Below are positions 14,583-24,299 of a stretch of 64,000 nt of DNA, piece after piece. The stretch is taken from the NCBI GenBank assembly GCA_018242685.1, contig JAFEBM010000025.1:1-64000 (forward strand), in the 5' to 3' direction. Each line of letters starts with the position of its first letter. Within the stretch, counting starts at the first letter, position 1. The notes under the pieces were generated by a model. The model was not told where the DNA came from, searched no databases, and worked only from the letters and a program-made list of their open reading frames with translations. This stretch comes from Nitrospira sp. Lineage in GTDB: Bacteria > Nitrospirota > Nitrospiria > Nitrospirales > Nitrospiraceae. Position numbers and translations under genes: made by a program.

Positions 14583-17444
14583 ATGACAAGCAGCATGCTC
14601 GACATCGTCGAGGCCAAGTCCCGCCCGACTATCGAACTTTTACCAAAGGATCGCACCATTCTCGAGCAGGGCGCAATGGTATTTCGCCCGTTCGGTTTGG
14701 ATGAACTGGGTCAGACGATCCGAGATCTCAGCGGCGTCAGCATCAGGGCTGTGACGGTCTTTTTAGAGAAGTTGGTGACGTCCGAGGGAGGAGCACTGGC
14801 CGGCAAAGAAGCCATGGAGGAATTGTGCTGCCTCTTGAATGACCGCATCAAGGATCCCGTCTATCATGTGACCCCAGAATTCTTGAAGAATCCCTGGAAC
14901 AGCTACTCGTACGAATTTACTTCGTATCTCTATGAGTTCTGTGAACAGATCTCGGGCGACCCTCGTTTTGCTTTCAAGGCCGGAGCGGAAAAGGTATCTC
15001 CCATCATGCTGGCCCTGACGCGGCCCTTTTCCCTGTCGCAGATCTACACGATGTTTCCGTACTTTGGGAATAAGTTTACGTCCGGTTCCGTCGAGTTCCG
15101 AGTCGTAGAAGTCACGAGCAGTTCTGCCGCGGTTGCGATGCGGTTCACCGACCGAACACTTCGCCAATTCGGTCCCTACCGGAGACGCTGCGCCTGTCTG
15201 GCTTGCCAATCTGCGCAGGGCATCATGATCGCCATGGCCAATCGAATCCACAGTCTCTCCCGGGCAGAGGCGATTGAAACCTCCTGTATCGGCAATGACG
15301 ATGAGTGGTGCCAGTGGACCATTCAGTGGCAGGAAGAAAAAGGGTACGGGAAGCGATTCTGGCGCACGACAGCACTCCGTGAGCACACCCGACCTCTCCT
15401 ACCGAGCCAGGAGGCATTCTCCGAAACAGACAGGGCGCAAGCTGGTCTCTTAACGACAGCCCCCCTGCAGGTTGAAACACGAACGCATACCCACCAACAT
15501 TTTACATGGTTTCTCTGGGGAGGGGTGTTGGGCGTTGCCCTCATGGCGGGAGCCGGTGCGCTGAATCCGGCGGTGAGTCTCGGCGAGGTGTTGTTGGTCG
15601 GGCTATGCCCGATCCTTGCTGTGGGCATCATGGTCAATCGTCGGCTGCTGCGGGAGAGCGAGCGGCGCGAGGCCTTGATCCAAGAACAGATTACATTCGT
15701 CGAATCCCGGCACGAGGAATTGCGCGAAGCCTATTTAGAACAAGAACAGATGCGGGTGGAGTTGCGCCGGAAAGTGGCTCAACTGACGGCGCTTCATCGA
15801 GCGGGGTTGTCATTCGGCTCGACCTTCGAACGAGATGCGCTCTTGCATCAGGTGTTGGACGCCTTGACGCACGAGCTCAACTACAACAGTGCCATGGTGT
15901 CCATGTTTGATCCCAGTGAAAACTCCGTCCAACATATCCGTCTGATCGGCGCGCCTCCGGAGGTTGAAACGTTCGCCCAGTCCTGTCGGATTCCGATCGT
16001 CGATTGCGAGAGTCCCGAGGGGACGGTGGTCCTCCAAGGACGGCCCCTATTGGTCAAAGATATCGAGTCGATACGACACAGCCTGCACCCCCTCAATCAA
16101 CGTTTAGCTGAATTAAGCGGGACCAAGGCCTTGGTGGTGGTCCCCATCAAGACCAAAGATCGTATCTGGGGGATGCTGACGGTCGATCGCTCGCACAATC
16201 AAAGCGTGACGGAAGACGATTTGGAACTGATGACGACGGTCGCGAGTCAAGTCTCCATCGCGTTGGATAACGCCTCAGCCTACCAACAGATTGAAGAGTG
16301 GAATCAGGGCTTGGAGGTCAAAGTCAAAGAGCGTACGGAAGCCCTTGAGCGCGCCGACCGTTTGCGTGCGCAATTCCTCTCCCATGTGTCCCATGAACTG
16401 AGAACACCGCTCACATCCATCAAGGGATTCATTCAAAATCTGCTGGACGGACTGACCGGGCCGTTGAACGAGAAGCAGCAGCGCTATCTCGTGCGCATGT
16501 CGGAAAACTCGGATCGGTTGGTTCGTATGATCGAGGATCTCCTCGATCGCACCCGCATCGAGACCGGGCGCTTAGAGGTGCATCCGACCGATGTCGAGCT
16601 TGAACCCTGTCTCGCCGATGTGATCGAGCAACTGAAGCCGTTGGCTCAGGCAAAACAACAATCACTGGAATTCCGTTGTATCGATACCGAAGTCGTCGTC
16701 TGGGCGGATCGCGATCGTTTGATTCAGACGGTCGTCAATCTGGTGCAAAATGCCATCAAGTTCACCCCGCCGGGTGGAACCGTATCGGTCGCCTGCGAGT
16801 TGCCGAATCACCGCAGGGCAACCGTTCTGGTTCAGGACACAGGACCCGGGATTGCTCCGGAATACCTTGACAAGATTTTTGACCCGTTCTTCCGCATCCA
16901 GCAAGGCCAGCGCACGGCTCCCAAAGGGTTGGGACTTGGACTGTCAATCGTGAAAACGCTGGTGGAGTTGCAAGGCGGGGAGGTGGGAGCTCGTAATCGT
17001 CCAGAGGGCGGCGCAGAACTGTCCTTCACGATTCCGATCCATGCCGCGCAGACGCCACCGTTACTTGAGTCCCATCTCATGGGTCAACACGTCTTGGTCG
17101 TGGATGATGACGCCGACATTCAGCAACTGCTTCAGGACCGGCTGAAGGCAGGAGGCTACCAGACGTGCTCGGCGTCCGATGGTCGTCATGCGCTGGAGAT
17201 TCTCCAATCACGGGAGTTCGATGGGATGATTCTCGACATTGGAATCGGTCGGATCGACGGCTTGGAAGTGCTACGACGAGTGCGTCTGACGAATCAACGC
17301 CTTCCTATCATCATGATTACGGCGTCGGGATCGCAAGAACTCGCCGTGAGGGCCATCGGGTTGGGAGCCCAAGCCTACCTGCTCAAGCCATTTGATGCGG
17401 CTCAGCTTCAGCAAACCATGGATCGGTGGTTCCGGCGTGCATGA
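14583..17444 (+). CDS. Hybrid sensor histidine kinase (V4R-like, 2 TM, GAF, HisKA, HATPase, REC)
   Basis: 953 residues from the ATG at 14583 (Shine-Dalgarno GGATGAGG). Residues 1-260 form a soluble domain ending in CIGNDDEWCQWTIQW with clustered cysteines (RRCACLACQ); it recalls V4R/XylR-N sensor domains, an uncertain match. Two membrane segments (about 307-352) and a coiled coil (EALIQEQITFVESRHEELRE) follow, then a GAF domain (about 400-580). HisKA has the phospho-acceptor His 604 in SHVSHELRTPLTS. The ATPase has NLVQNAIKF, DTGPGIAPE and GLGLGLSIVK. The C-terminal receiver has VVDDD and the acceptor Asp 885 in MILDIGIGRIDG. All catalytic motifs are intact. No response regulator gene is adjacent; a FadL-type porin gene follows after 10 bases. 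Confidence 0.9.
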   Translation: MTSSMLDIVEAKSRPTIELLPKDRTILEQGAMVFRPFGLDELGQTIRDLSGVSIRAVTVFLEKLVTSEGGALAGKEAMEELCCLLNDRIKDPVYHVTPEFLKNPWNSYSYEFTSYLYEFCEQISGDPRFAFKAGAEKVSPIMLALTRPFSLSQIYTMFPYFGNKFTSGSVEFRVVEVTSSSAAVAMRFTDRTLRQFGPYRRRCACLACQSAQGIMIAMANRIHSLSRAEAIETSCIGNDDEWCQWTIQWQEEKGYGKRFWRTTALREHTRPLLPSQEAFSETDRAQAGLLTTAPLQVETRTHTHQHFTWFLWGGVLGVALMAGAGALNPAVSLGEVLLVGLCPILAVGIMVNRRLLRESERREALIQEQITFVESRHEELREAYLEQEQMRVELRRKVAQLTALHRAGLSFGSTFERDALLHQVLDALTHELNYNSAMVSMFDPSENSVQHIRLIGAPPEVETFAQSCRIPIVDCESPEGTVVLQGRPLLVKDIESIRHSLHPLNQRLAELSGTKALVVVPIKTKDRIWGMLTVDRSHNQSVTEDDLELMTTVASQVSIALDNASAYQQIEEWNQGLEVKVKERTEALERADRLRAQFLSHVSHELRTPLTSIKGFIQNLLDGLTGPLNEKQQRYLVRMSENSDRLVRMIEDLLDRTRIETGRLEVHPTDVELEPCLADVIEQLKPLAQAKQQSLEFRCIDTEVVVWADRDRLIQTVVNLVQNAIKFTPPGGTVSVACELPNHRRATVLVQDTGPGIAPEYLDKIFDPFFRIQQGQRTAPKGLGLGLSIVKTLVELQGGEVGARNRPEGGAELSFTIPIHAAQTPPLLESHLMGQHVLVVDDDADIQQLLQDRLKAGGYQTCSASDGRHALEILQSREFDGMILDIGIGRIDGLEVLRRVRLTNQRLPIIMITASGSQELAVRAIGLGAQAYLLKPFDAAQLQQTMDRWFRRA

Positions 17445-17454
17445 CCAGGATACG

Positions 17455-18888
17455 ATGTGCGCTCTGAGCCGTTGGGGACTGCTTACGGGGAGGCGATGGC
17501 GTTCCTTTCGGTATCGGGTTCGTGTGAACTGGGGGCTCGCGCTTCTTACCGTGGCCGTCATCGTTTGTGCAGCGTTCCCTGTCTCAGCTCAAGTGCCTCG
17601 AGTTTATGGGCAGGGAGCCGCTGCATCCGGGATGGGCAATGCCTTCGCCGCACAGGCAGACGATCCTTCGGCGCTTCATTACAACCCAGCCGGCATGACC
17701 CAGCTGCGTGGAATACAAATGATGGGCGGGACAGGCCTGGTTGGAGGGACAACCGATTTTAGAAGTCCAAGTGGGATTTCGACAACCGGTGACCATGATG
17801 GCGCTTTCGCGTGGCCTGGTCCAGGTCATGGATATATTACGGCGAATCTCCATGGCCTGGGTGTTTCCCCGCTTGATAAATTGACGGTAGGGGTGGGAGT
17901 GACAACCCCCTTTGGCTCGGTGATGAGGTGGCCTGACGACAGTCCCTTTCGGGCAGTCACTACATTTACCGCATTACCCTTGTTCGACATCAAGCCCACG
18001 TTTGCCTATCAGCTGCTCCCGGACCTCTCGATCGGTGCGGGAGCAGACATCTATACCTTCGCGAGTTTCTTCGGTGAGGGGCACGCAGAGCTGCAGTCGA
18101 TTTCGCCAGGCGGATTAGCACCTGCCGGAACCAAACTCGAATTTAACGGCAAAGGCACAGCTCCTGGATTCAACGTCGGAGCATTATATACGGCACTTAG
18201 GAATGGGGAGGGGCAACCGGTGGCCAATATCGCCGTGGTGTACAGAAGCCAGGCGACACTCCACTTGGACGGAGCCTTGTTGGCCAACGGCGTGAAGATT
18301 CAAGATGCGACGACGACGTTGGTGTTGCCTCAGGTCATTACAGGTGGAATTGCGCTGTGGCCGGTCCGGAACACCGAACGAGCGTGGAAGGTCGAATTGA
18401 ACGTAGATTACGTGGGTTGGAAATCGGTCCGAAATCTGGATATCCATCTGGCCAACGGATCGGTCATCCCTCAGCCGCAAAATTGGCACGGCACCTATGC
18501 CATTCTGGTCGGAACCGAGTATAGATGGTTAAAGATAGACCGGTTGCCTGGCTGGGAGATCGCTCTACGAGGCGGCTATACCAACCAGCAAGCGCAGGTG
18601 CCCGATCTCAATTTCAATCCAGCGGTTCCATCGGCTGATCTGCATGTCATTTCAACAGGCATTGGACTTTTGTGCAAGAGCAACGGGTCATTCTTCGGAC
18701 TTATTTCTTGTGGCAGCATAGGAATCGGACCAGTCAAGGCGAAACTGGTCGGCGTCGATGTATCGTACCAGGCGTTCCTCTACGAGCCACGCACGATCTC
18801 AGGAAATACCGGGCTTCGTGCGGCGGTGAATGGACTCTACGATAGCACCTTACACGCGGGCACGCTGTCCGTCCGAGCCAGTTTCTAG
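17455..18888 (+). CDS. FadL/OMPP1/TodX-family outer membrane transporter
   Basis: About 477 residues from the ATG at 17455, 10 bases behind the kinase stop. The leader contains VNWGLALLTVAVIVCAAFPVSAQ. The mature start carries ASGMGNAFAAQADDPSALHYNPAGMTQL, shortened here to its key features: the GxGxAxxAxxDD and NPAGM signature of FadL porins. Then come repeated amphipathic strands, and the protein ends in the aromatic residue F typical of beta barrels. FadL proteins carry hydrophobic compounds (fatty acids, aromatics) across the outer membrane. Tight spacing to the hybrid kinase suggests that the kinase may control uptake of, or sense, a hydrophobic compound; this is an inference from position. 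Confidence 0.9.
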   Translation: MCALSRWGLLTGRRWRSFRYRVRVNWGLALLTVAVIVCAAFPVSAQVPRVYGQGAAASGMGNAFAAQADDPSALHYNPAGMTQLRGIQMMGGTGLVGGTTDFRSPSGISTTGDHDGAFAWPGPGHGYITANLHGLGVSPLDKLTVGVGVTTPFGSVMRWPDDSPFRAVTTFTALPLFDIKPTFAYQLLPDLSIGAGADIYTFASFFGEGHAELQSISPGGLAPAGTKLEFNGKGTAPGFNVGALYTALRNGEGQPVANIAVVYRSQATLHLDGALLANGVKIQDATTTLVLPQVITGGIALWPVRNTERAWKVELNVDYVGWKSVRNLDIHLANGSVIPQPQNWHGTYAILVGTEYRWLKIDRLPGWEIALRGGYTNQQAQVPDLNFNPAVPSADLHVISTGIGLLCKSNGSFFGLISCGSIGIGPVKAKLVGVDVSYQAFLYEPRTISGNTGLRAAVNGLYDSTLHAGTLSVRASF

Positions 18889-18958
18889 ATAGAGTTTAAG
18901 GCGTACATCGGTTTGCTTCGTTCTCTGCGGATACCGACGAGCGACTGTATGGGACGGA

Positions 18959-20092
18959 TTAGGAGGAGCGGTAGACCCTGGGAATCTGCGGACTGATCGC
19001 ACAGAGAACTTCGTAGGAAATCGTCCCGGTCCATTCGGCAATGTCGCCGGCTGTGATTCGTTCGTTCTCCTGTTGCCCAATCAACACGACTTCGTCACCG
19101 ACTGCAATGCCCGGTATCGTGGTGACATCCACCATCACCATGTCCATGCACACCAATCCCGCGATGGGAGCTCGCTGTCCGCGAATGAGAACATAGCCTC
19201 GATTCGAGAGGTGTCGGCTCAACCCGCTTGCATAGCCGATCGGGAGAACCGCAATCCGTGTGGGGCATTTTGCGGTGAAGGTCCGATTATAACTGACCGT
19301 TCCCCCCGGTTGAATAGTTCGGAGTTGAGCGATACAGGTCTTCAGTGAGAGCACCGGCCTTAGGTCCGGAGCCTCCACCGTACGGGGAAGGGTGTGGTAC
19401 CCGTACAACATGATGCCGGGCCGCACGAGGGAAAAGTGAGATGAGGGGAAGCGAACGGCTCCACCGCTATTGGACATATGCACGAGAGGGACCTGGAATC
19501 CACCTTCCTGAACGATGTTGAGGGTTGTATGGAATCGACTGATCTGTTCTTCGGTCGCATCTGGGTCGAATCCATCGGCATCGGCCAGATGGGTCATGAG
19601 TCCTTCCAATCGTAGGGAGGACGGAAACTGGTGCGAGCGGATAAGCGCTACCAGCTCATCCTGCGTCAAGCCCAGTCGGCCCATACCGGTCTCGATTTTG
19701 AGATGGATCGAGAGGGGGGCTTCGCGTGATGCTGCGGCCTGCCCCAACGCCGTCAGCACGGAAGGATCGCTCACCACCGGAGTAAGTTGGTGGCCAAACA
19801 GATTGCCGAATTGTTCTTGAAAGATCGGTCCTAGGACGACGATCGGCACAGTGATGCCGGCTTGCCGAAGTGCGACTCCTTCTTCCGTCGAGAAGACGGC
19901 AAGGCGAGTGACGCCATGTCGTATCAGTGTCCGTGACGTTTCGATCGCGCCATGGCCGTAGGCGTTGGCTTTGACGACCGCCATGACGTCGCATCCGGGG
20001 GAGAGCATCAAGCGAAATTGGGAGAGATTGTATACGAGTGCCGTCAGATCTACGGTGGCGACGGTCGGGAGAAATGTTGGCGTAATCGACAC
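18959..20092 (-). CDS. alr: Alanine racemase
   Basis: 377 residues, normal for the family. The PLP-binding Lys is 41 in AVVKANAYGHGA. The second-domain tyrosine lies in VSYNRTFTA. LKIETGMGRLGL, HMSNSGGAV and RPGIMLYGY are further family motifs, and the C-terminal beta domain has VCMDMVMVDVT. It makes D-alanine for peptidoglycan. It is the last gene of the minus-strand run that begins with rpsB, 29 bases after frr. Confidence 0.95.
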   Translation of the reverse strand: MSITPTFLPTVATVDLTALVYNLSQFRLMLSPGCDVMAVVKANAYGHGAIETSRTLIRHGVTRLAVFSTEEGVALRQAGITVPIVVLGPIFQEQFGNLFGHQLTPVVSDPSVLTALGQAAASREAPLSIHLKIETGMGRLGLTQDELVALIRSHQFPSSLRLEGLMTHLADADGFDPDATEEQISRFHTTLNIVQEGGFQVPLVHMSNSGGAVRFPSSHFSLVRPGIMLYGYHTLPRTVEAPDLRPVLSLKTCIAQLRTIQPGGTVSYNRTFTAKCPTRIAVLPIGYASGLSRHLSNRGYVLIRGQRAPIAGLVCMDMVMVDVTTIPGIAVGDEVVLIGQQENERITAGDIAEWTGTISYEVLCAISPQIPRVYRSS

Positions 20093-20121
20093 GTGAAGAA
20101 GCGAACATCAGGAAGTCGGGC

Positions 20122-20685
20122 TTAGACCTCCATGATTTCCTGTTCCTTTTTCTTGATCATCTCATCGATCTTCTGTCCGTACTGCTCGATCAACTTCTGA
20201 GTCTCTTGCTCGGACTTGCGCAGTTCGTCCTCCGTGAGTTTGGTGTCCTTTTGAAGTTTCTTTAATTCTTCGTTCGCGTCTCGCCGAAACCCTCGAATCT
20301 GGACCTTCGCCTCCTCACCGTGTTTTTTGCAGATCTTCGTCAATTCCTTGCGGCGCTCTTCCGTCAGAGGGGGAAGCGGGACTCGAATCACTTTGCCGTC
20401 GTTTGAAGGCGTCACTCCCAACCCTGAAGTGGATATGGCTTTCTCGATTTCTTTGATCAGTTTTGGTTCCCAGGGTTGAATGGTAATGAGCCGTGCTTCA
20501 GGGGTCGAGACGTTGGCGATCTGTTTGAGCGGAGTCATGGTTCCATAATAGTCGACACGGATGCCGTCGAGCAGTGCGACAGAAGCCCGCCCTGTTCTGA
20601 GACCGGACAAGTCCTTCCGCAAATGCTCGAGAGCTTGATCCATGTGGGTGATGAATGTCTGCCGAATGGGGGCTGCGTTGGACAT
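20122..20685 (-). CDS. frr: Ribosome recycling factor
   Basis: 187 residues, family length. HLRKDLSGLRTGRASVALLDGI is the hallmark of RRF, followed by PEARLITIQPWEP and the hinge region LGVTPSNDGKVIRVPLPPLT. The C-terminal half is the expected long charged helix. It splits post-termination ribosomes with EF-G. The start has GAGGTG upstream, and the gene follows pyrH by 20 bases in the conserved rpsB-tsf-pyrH-frr order. Confidence 0.97.
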   Translation of the reverse strand: MSNAAPIRQTFITHMDQALEHLRKDLSGLRTGRASVALLDGIRVDYYGTMTPLKQIANVSTPEARLITIQPWEPKLIKEIEKAISTSGLGVTPSNDGKVIRVPLPPLTEERRKELTKICKKHGEEAKVQIRGFRRDANEELKKLQKDTKLTEDELRKSEQETQKLIEQYGQKIDEMIKKKEQEIMEV

Positions 20686-20705
20686 GAAGACACCTCGTGC
20701 TGGGA

Positions 20706-21431
20706 TCAGCGATCGCCGAGCGTAACCAAGGTCCCGATCGGCTCACCCAATGCCACGCGTTTAAAGTTACCCTTGACTTTCAGATTGAATACGATGAGCG
20801 GCAGTTTATTGTCCATACAGAGGCTGATCGCCGTGGAATCCATCACCTTGAGCTTCTGGGTGAGGATGGACAGAAATGAAATCTTCTCATACTTCTTCGC
20901 CGACGGGTTGGTGACGGGGTCGGCATCGTAGATGCCGTCGACTTTCGTCCCTTTCATGATCACTTGAGCACTGATCTCCATGGCCCGGAGGACGGCGGCC
21001 GTATCGGTCGAAAAATAAGGATTGCCCGTGCCGGCGGCAAAAATGACCACGCGGTTCTTTTCAAGGTGGCGGATCGCTCTCCGACGGATGTACCCCTCTG
21101 CGAGCTGGCGCATTTCGATGGCGGATTGAACGCGGGTCATGATGCCGATCCGTTCCAGCGCATTCTGGAGAGCCAGCGCATTGATCACCGTCGCCAGCAT
21201 CCCCATGTAATCAGCCGAGGCCCGTTCCATACCGGACGCGCTTGCCGCAATTCCACGGAAAATATTGCCTCCGCCGATGACGACCGCCACTTTTGCTTCA
21301 AGTGCGACGACGGAAGCAATTTCCTCCGCGAGGTTTTCCAAAATGGATGGCTGGATGCCGTAGCCCTGCTCACCGGCCAACATCTCCCCACTGACTTTCA
21401 GAAGGAGGCGTTGGTATTTGGCAGAGCTCAT
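20706..21431 (-). CDS. pyrH: Uridylate kinase
   Basis: 241 residues of the amino-acid-kinase fold. [11 protein letters not shown] starts the domain, [11 protein letters not shown] is the UMP/ATP loop, [20 protein letters not shown] and [12 protein letters not shown] are specific for bacterial UMP kinase. It forms UDP for RNA and sugar-nucleotide synthesis. The ATG overlaps the tsf stop codon (ATGA), so the two genes are probably translationally coupled. Confidence 0.97.
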   Translation of the reverse strand: MSSAKYQRLLLKVSGEMLAGEQGYGIQPSILENLAEEIASVVALEAKVAVVIGGGNIFRGIAASASGMERASADYMGMLATVINALALQNALERIGIMTRVQSAIEMRQLAEGYIRRRAIRHLEKNRVVIFAAGTGNPYFSTDTAAVLRAMEISAQVIMKGTKVDGIYDADPVTNPSAKKYEKISFLSILTQKLKVMDSTAISLCMDNKLPLIVFNLKVKGNFKRVALGEPIGTLVTLGDR

Positions 21432-22024
21432 GCTTCGCCTAACTGGTAGCGGGTGAATCGGCGGATATTCATGTTTTCGCCGATCTTCGAGATCTTCTGA
21501 GCGAGGAGATCTTTGATGGTGACGGCCGGGTCTTTGATGAATGATTGTTCCAATAGGCAGTTTTCCTGGTAGAACTTTTCAAGCTTGCCTTCGATGATCT
21601 TCGGCCATGCGACGGGAGGCTTGCCCATTTCCTTGGCCTGACCTTCGTAGATCGTTTTCTCTTTTTCGGCGACATCAGCCGGGACATCCTCGCGTTTCAC
21701 GAATGACGGCTTTGCAGCCGCCACCTGAAGAGCGAGATCGTTGACGAACGCTTTGAATTCTTCGTTCCGCGCGACGAAATCGGTTTCACAGTTGACCTCG
21801 ATCAAGACACCGATCTTGCCGCCCATATGAATATAAGAGTGAATTAGACCTTGGTTGGTTTCGCGCCCGGCTTTCTTGGCCGCCGCTGCGAGCCCTTTTT
21901 GCCGCAGATAGTCGACGGCTTTTTCGACATCGTTCCCGTTTTCAGTGAGCGCCTTTTGACAATCCAAAATGCCGGCCCCTGTTTTTTCCCGAAGCTCTTT
22001 CACGAGCTGACTGGATCCTGCCAT
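21428..22024 (-). CDS. tsf: Elongation factor Ts
   Basis: 198 residues, the short form of EF-Ts with a single core subdomain found outside the enterobacteria. [20 protein letters not shown] and [18 protein letters not shown] form the N-terminal EF-Tu-binding module, and [19 protein letters not shown] is the core signature with the TDFVARN motif. It exchanges GDP on EF-Tu. It lies 61 bases downstream of rpsB and overlaps pyrH by 4 bases. Confidence 0.97.
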   Translation of the reverse strand: MAGSSQLVKELREKTGAGILDCQKALTENGNDVEKAVDYLRQKGLAAAAKKAGRETNQGLIHSYIHMGGKIGVLIEVNCETDFVARNEEFKAFVNDLALQVAAAKPSFVKREDVPADVAEKEKTIYEGQAKEMGKPPVAWPKIIEGKLEKFYQENCLLEQSFIKDPAVTIKDLLAQKISKIGENMNIRRFTRYQLGEA

Positions 22025-22085
22025 GATTCGTTATTCCTTCGCTCTGTCGATGAGGATGAGTCGTTGATGGATCAATCGTCTTAAT

Positions 22086-22859
22086 TTACGAAACCGGGAC
22101 GCTTTCGACGCGCATGGCCGGTTTCTTTTCGCCACTGGCGGGAGTTGCTTGAAACTCTGCTTCTTCTCGCTGAGTTTTCAGATGGGCGCCCTCGATACAG
22201 GCATCCGCGATCTTGGACGTAATCAATTTGATCGAGCGGATCGCGTCGTCATTTCCAGGAATCGGGTAGGCGATATCGTCCGGGTCGCAGTTGCTGTCCA
22301 AGATGGCGATTACCGGGATATCGAGTCGCTTCGCTTCTTGAACGGCAATTTTTTCAACTCTCGTATCCAGAACAAAGACCGCCGCCGGAAGGCTACGCAT
22401 GTTTTTAATGCCGGACAGGTATTTTTGGAGCTTGGCGATATCCTTCTGCATGAGAAGGACTTCTTTCTTTTTGAGGCCATGCTCGGTGGGGTTCAGGAGC
22501 GTGGTCTCCATCTTCTTCATCTTGTCGATGCTGCGTCGAATGGTTTGGAAGTTGGTCAGCATCCCACCCAGCCAGCGCTGGTTCACGAAAAACATGTTGG
22601 CGCGCTTGGCTTCTTCTTCGAGTATTTCGGCAGCCTGCCGCTTCGTGCCGACGAATAAGACGGATTCTCCGGCTGCAACAAGATCTCGGACGAAGGCATA
22701 GGTCTGCTCCATCCGCGCGGCGGTTTGCTGAAGATCGATGATATAGATGCCGCTGCGTTCACCGAACAAAAACTTCTTCATCTTGGGATTCCAGCGGTTG
22801 GTCTGGTGCCCGAAATGGACGCCGGCCTCCAACAACTCCTTGATCGCCACCACTCCCAT
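22086..22859 (-). CDS. rpsB: 30S ribosomal protein S2
   Basis: 257 residues from the ATG at 22859, chosen because GGGAGGTG lies just upstream and the protein then begins [20 protein letters not shown] as in the family. Further motifs are [32 protein letters not shown] and [14 protein letters not shown] frame extended to 22898 would include the Shine-Dalgarno itself. It is the first gene of the rpsB-tsf-pyrH-frr-alr run. Confidence 0.97.
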   Translation of the reverse strand: MGVVAIKELLEAGVHFGHQTNRWNPKMKKFLFGERSGIYIIDLQQTAARMEQTYAFVRDLVAAGESVLFVGTKRQAAEILEEEAKRANMFFVNQRWLGGMLTNFQTIRRSIDKMKKMETTLLNPTEHGLKKKEVLLMQKDIAKLQKYLSGIKNMRSLPAAVFVLDTRVEKIAVQEAKRLDIPVIAILDSNCDPDDIAYPIPGNDDAIRSIKLITSKIADACIEGAHLKTQREEAEFQATPASGEKKPAMRVESVPVS

Positions 22860-23025
22860 GCCTTCACCTCCCTTCAAGCTTGCAGAGCACCCATGCATCG
22901 GGTGAGGGAATTGCTTCCCTTATTCTCAAGCTACGCAGCGTATCGACGCTGATAGTGATTTTATTAAATGGGGCCGTTTCCCCTTTGTGTCGGAAATGAA
23001 CCCCCCTGTCGAATCCAGACCGAGG

Positions 23026-23054
23026 ACGCTACCATAGTCCCGCTGAGGTTTCAA
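23026..23054 (-). promoter_or_regulatory. Candidate promoter of rpsB
   Basis: Read on the minus strand: TTGAAA, 17 bases, TAGCGT with an upstream TG (extended -10 type). The leader would be about 160 bases and carries small hairpins: GCGT-CGAT-ACGC, GGGAA-GCAA-TTCCC and GGGGAAACGGCCCC. S2 genes are often autoregulated through their leader; whether this one is cannot be told from sequence. Confidence 0.35.
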
Positions 23055-23074
23055 CTGCCACCGGTCTTTGGGAG

Positions 23075-24280
23075 CTAGGATCGATAGCTCGCGTTAATGC
23101 GGACATAGTCATACGAGAGGTCCGTCGTCCACATGTGAGCATGAGCGTGACCCTGTCCAAGCTGGACGATGACCGTAAACTCCTTCTGCTTGAAGACCTG
23201 CGCGATCTTCTGCTCCGCCTGCGGCCCCATTCCTATCCCCTCCCGGACCATGACAATCTCATTGAATCGTACCGTGACTTTATCCGGGTCGATCGCAACG
23301 CCCGATCGTCCGAGAGCAGCCATGACTCTGCCCCAATTGGCATCCTCCCCAAATAAGGCGGTCTTGACCAGATTTGAGGTCGCAATGGTGTCGGCGACTC
23401 GTTTCGCCGCTGCCGGCGTGGCGGCTCCTTGCACCCGAATCGTGACGACCTTGGTGACGCCTTCTCCATCGCGGCAGATCATGAGAGCCAATTCTCGTGC
23501 TGCATCAGTCAAGAGTCGTGCAAAGTCTCGATAGGGCTTGGTGCCTTGTTGAATAGGTCGGTTCTCGGCGAGGCCGTTAGCCAGGCACAGAACTGTATCG
23601 TTCGTGCTGGTATCACCGTCCACCGTAATGCAATTAAAGGATTGATCAACCGCCGATTTCAATGCCGACTGGAGGGCAGCCGGAGCAATCGCAGCATCCG
23701 TCGTCAAATAGGCAAGCATGGTGGCCATATTCGGATGGATCATGCCCGAGCCCTTGGCCATGCCGCCGATGGTAACGACGCGGCCGCCGATTCTTGCTTG
23801 TCTCGCGACGGTTTTAGGCCGCAAGTCCGTGGTGAGAATCGCTTGCGCCGCTTGATCGCCTCCCGGGATGCTGAGACGAGCGATTAATGTGGGGACAGCT
23901 GCAGTGACGCGATCAATCGGGAGCACACGACCGATCACACCGGTCGAACCCACGAATACTTGGTGCACGGGAATAGAAAGTTGCTCCGCCACGGCCATCG
24001 CCATTGTCTTCGCCGCCGCCAATCCTTGTTGACCTGTACAGGCATTGGCGTTCCCGCTGTTGACAAGGATAGCCCGTCCACGGCGAAACCGAAGGTGATG
24101 TCGATCCAGGAGTACCGGCGCGGCCACAACGCGATTTTTTGTGAACACCCCGGCGATCGGTCCGGTGACGTCGGACACACAGAGGGCCAAATCGAGCAGG
24201 TCTGGTTTTTTGATCCCACAATGGATTCCGGCGGCTTGAAACCCCAGTGGCGCCGTGATGCCGATGTGTTCTGGTGTCAT
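23075..24280 (-). CDS. argJ: Glutamate N-acetyltransferase / amino-acid acetyltransferase
   Basis: 401 residues. ArgJ is made as a precursor that cuts itself between Ala and Thr of an ATML motif; here that is A186-T187 in MIHPNMATMLA, and the new N-terminal Thr 187 is the nucleophile. VNSGNANACTG (about 73-83), GSTGVIGR and GEDANWGRVMAALG are further family marks. It transfers acetyl groups between ornithine and glutamate in the cyclic arginine pathway. It lies 19 bases downstream of argC. Confidence 0.96.
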   Translation of the reverse strand: MTPEHIGITAPLGFQAAGIHCGIKKPDLLDLALCVSDVTGPIAGVFTKNRVVAAPVLLDRHHLRFRRGRAILVNSGNANACTGQQGLAAAKTMAMAVAEQLSIPVHQVFVGSTGVIGRVLPIDRVTAAVPTLIARLSIPGGDQAAQAILTTDLRPKTVARQARIGGRVVTIGGMAKGSGMIHPNMATMLAYLTTDAAIAPAALQSALKSAVDQSFNCITVDGDTSTNDTVLCLANGLAENRPIQQGTKPYRDFARLLTDAARELALMICRDGEGVTKVVTIRVQGAATPAAAKRVADTIATSNLVKTALFGEDANWGRVMAALGRSGVAIDPDKVTVRFNEIVMVREGIGMGPQAEQKIAQVFKQKEFTVIVQLGQGHAHAHMWTTDLSYDYVRINASYRS

Positions 24281-24299
24281 ACGATTTCGAGAAGGATGG

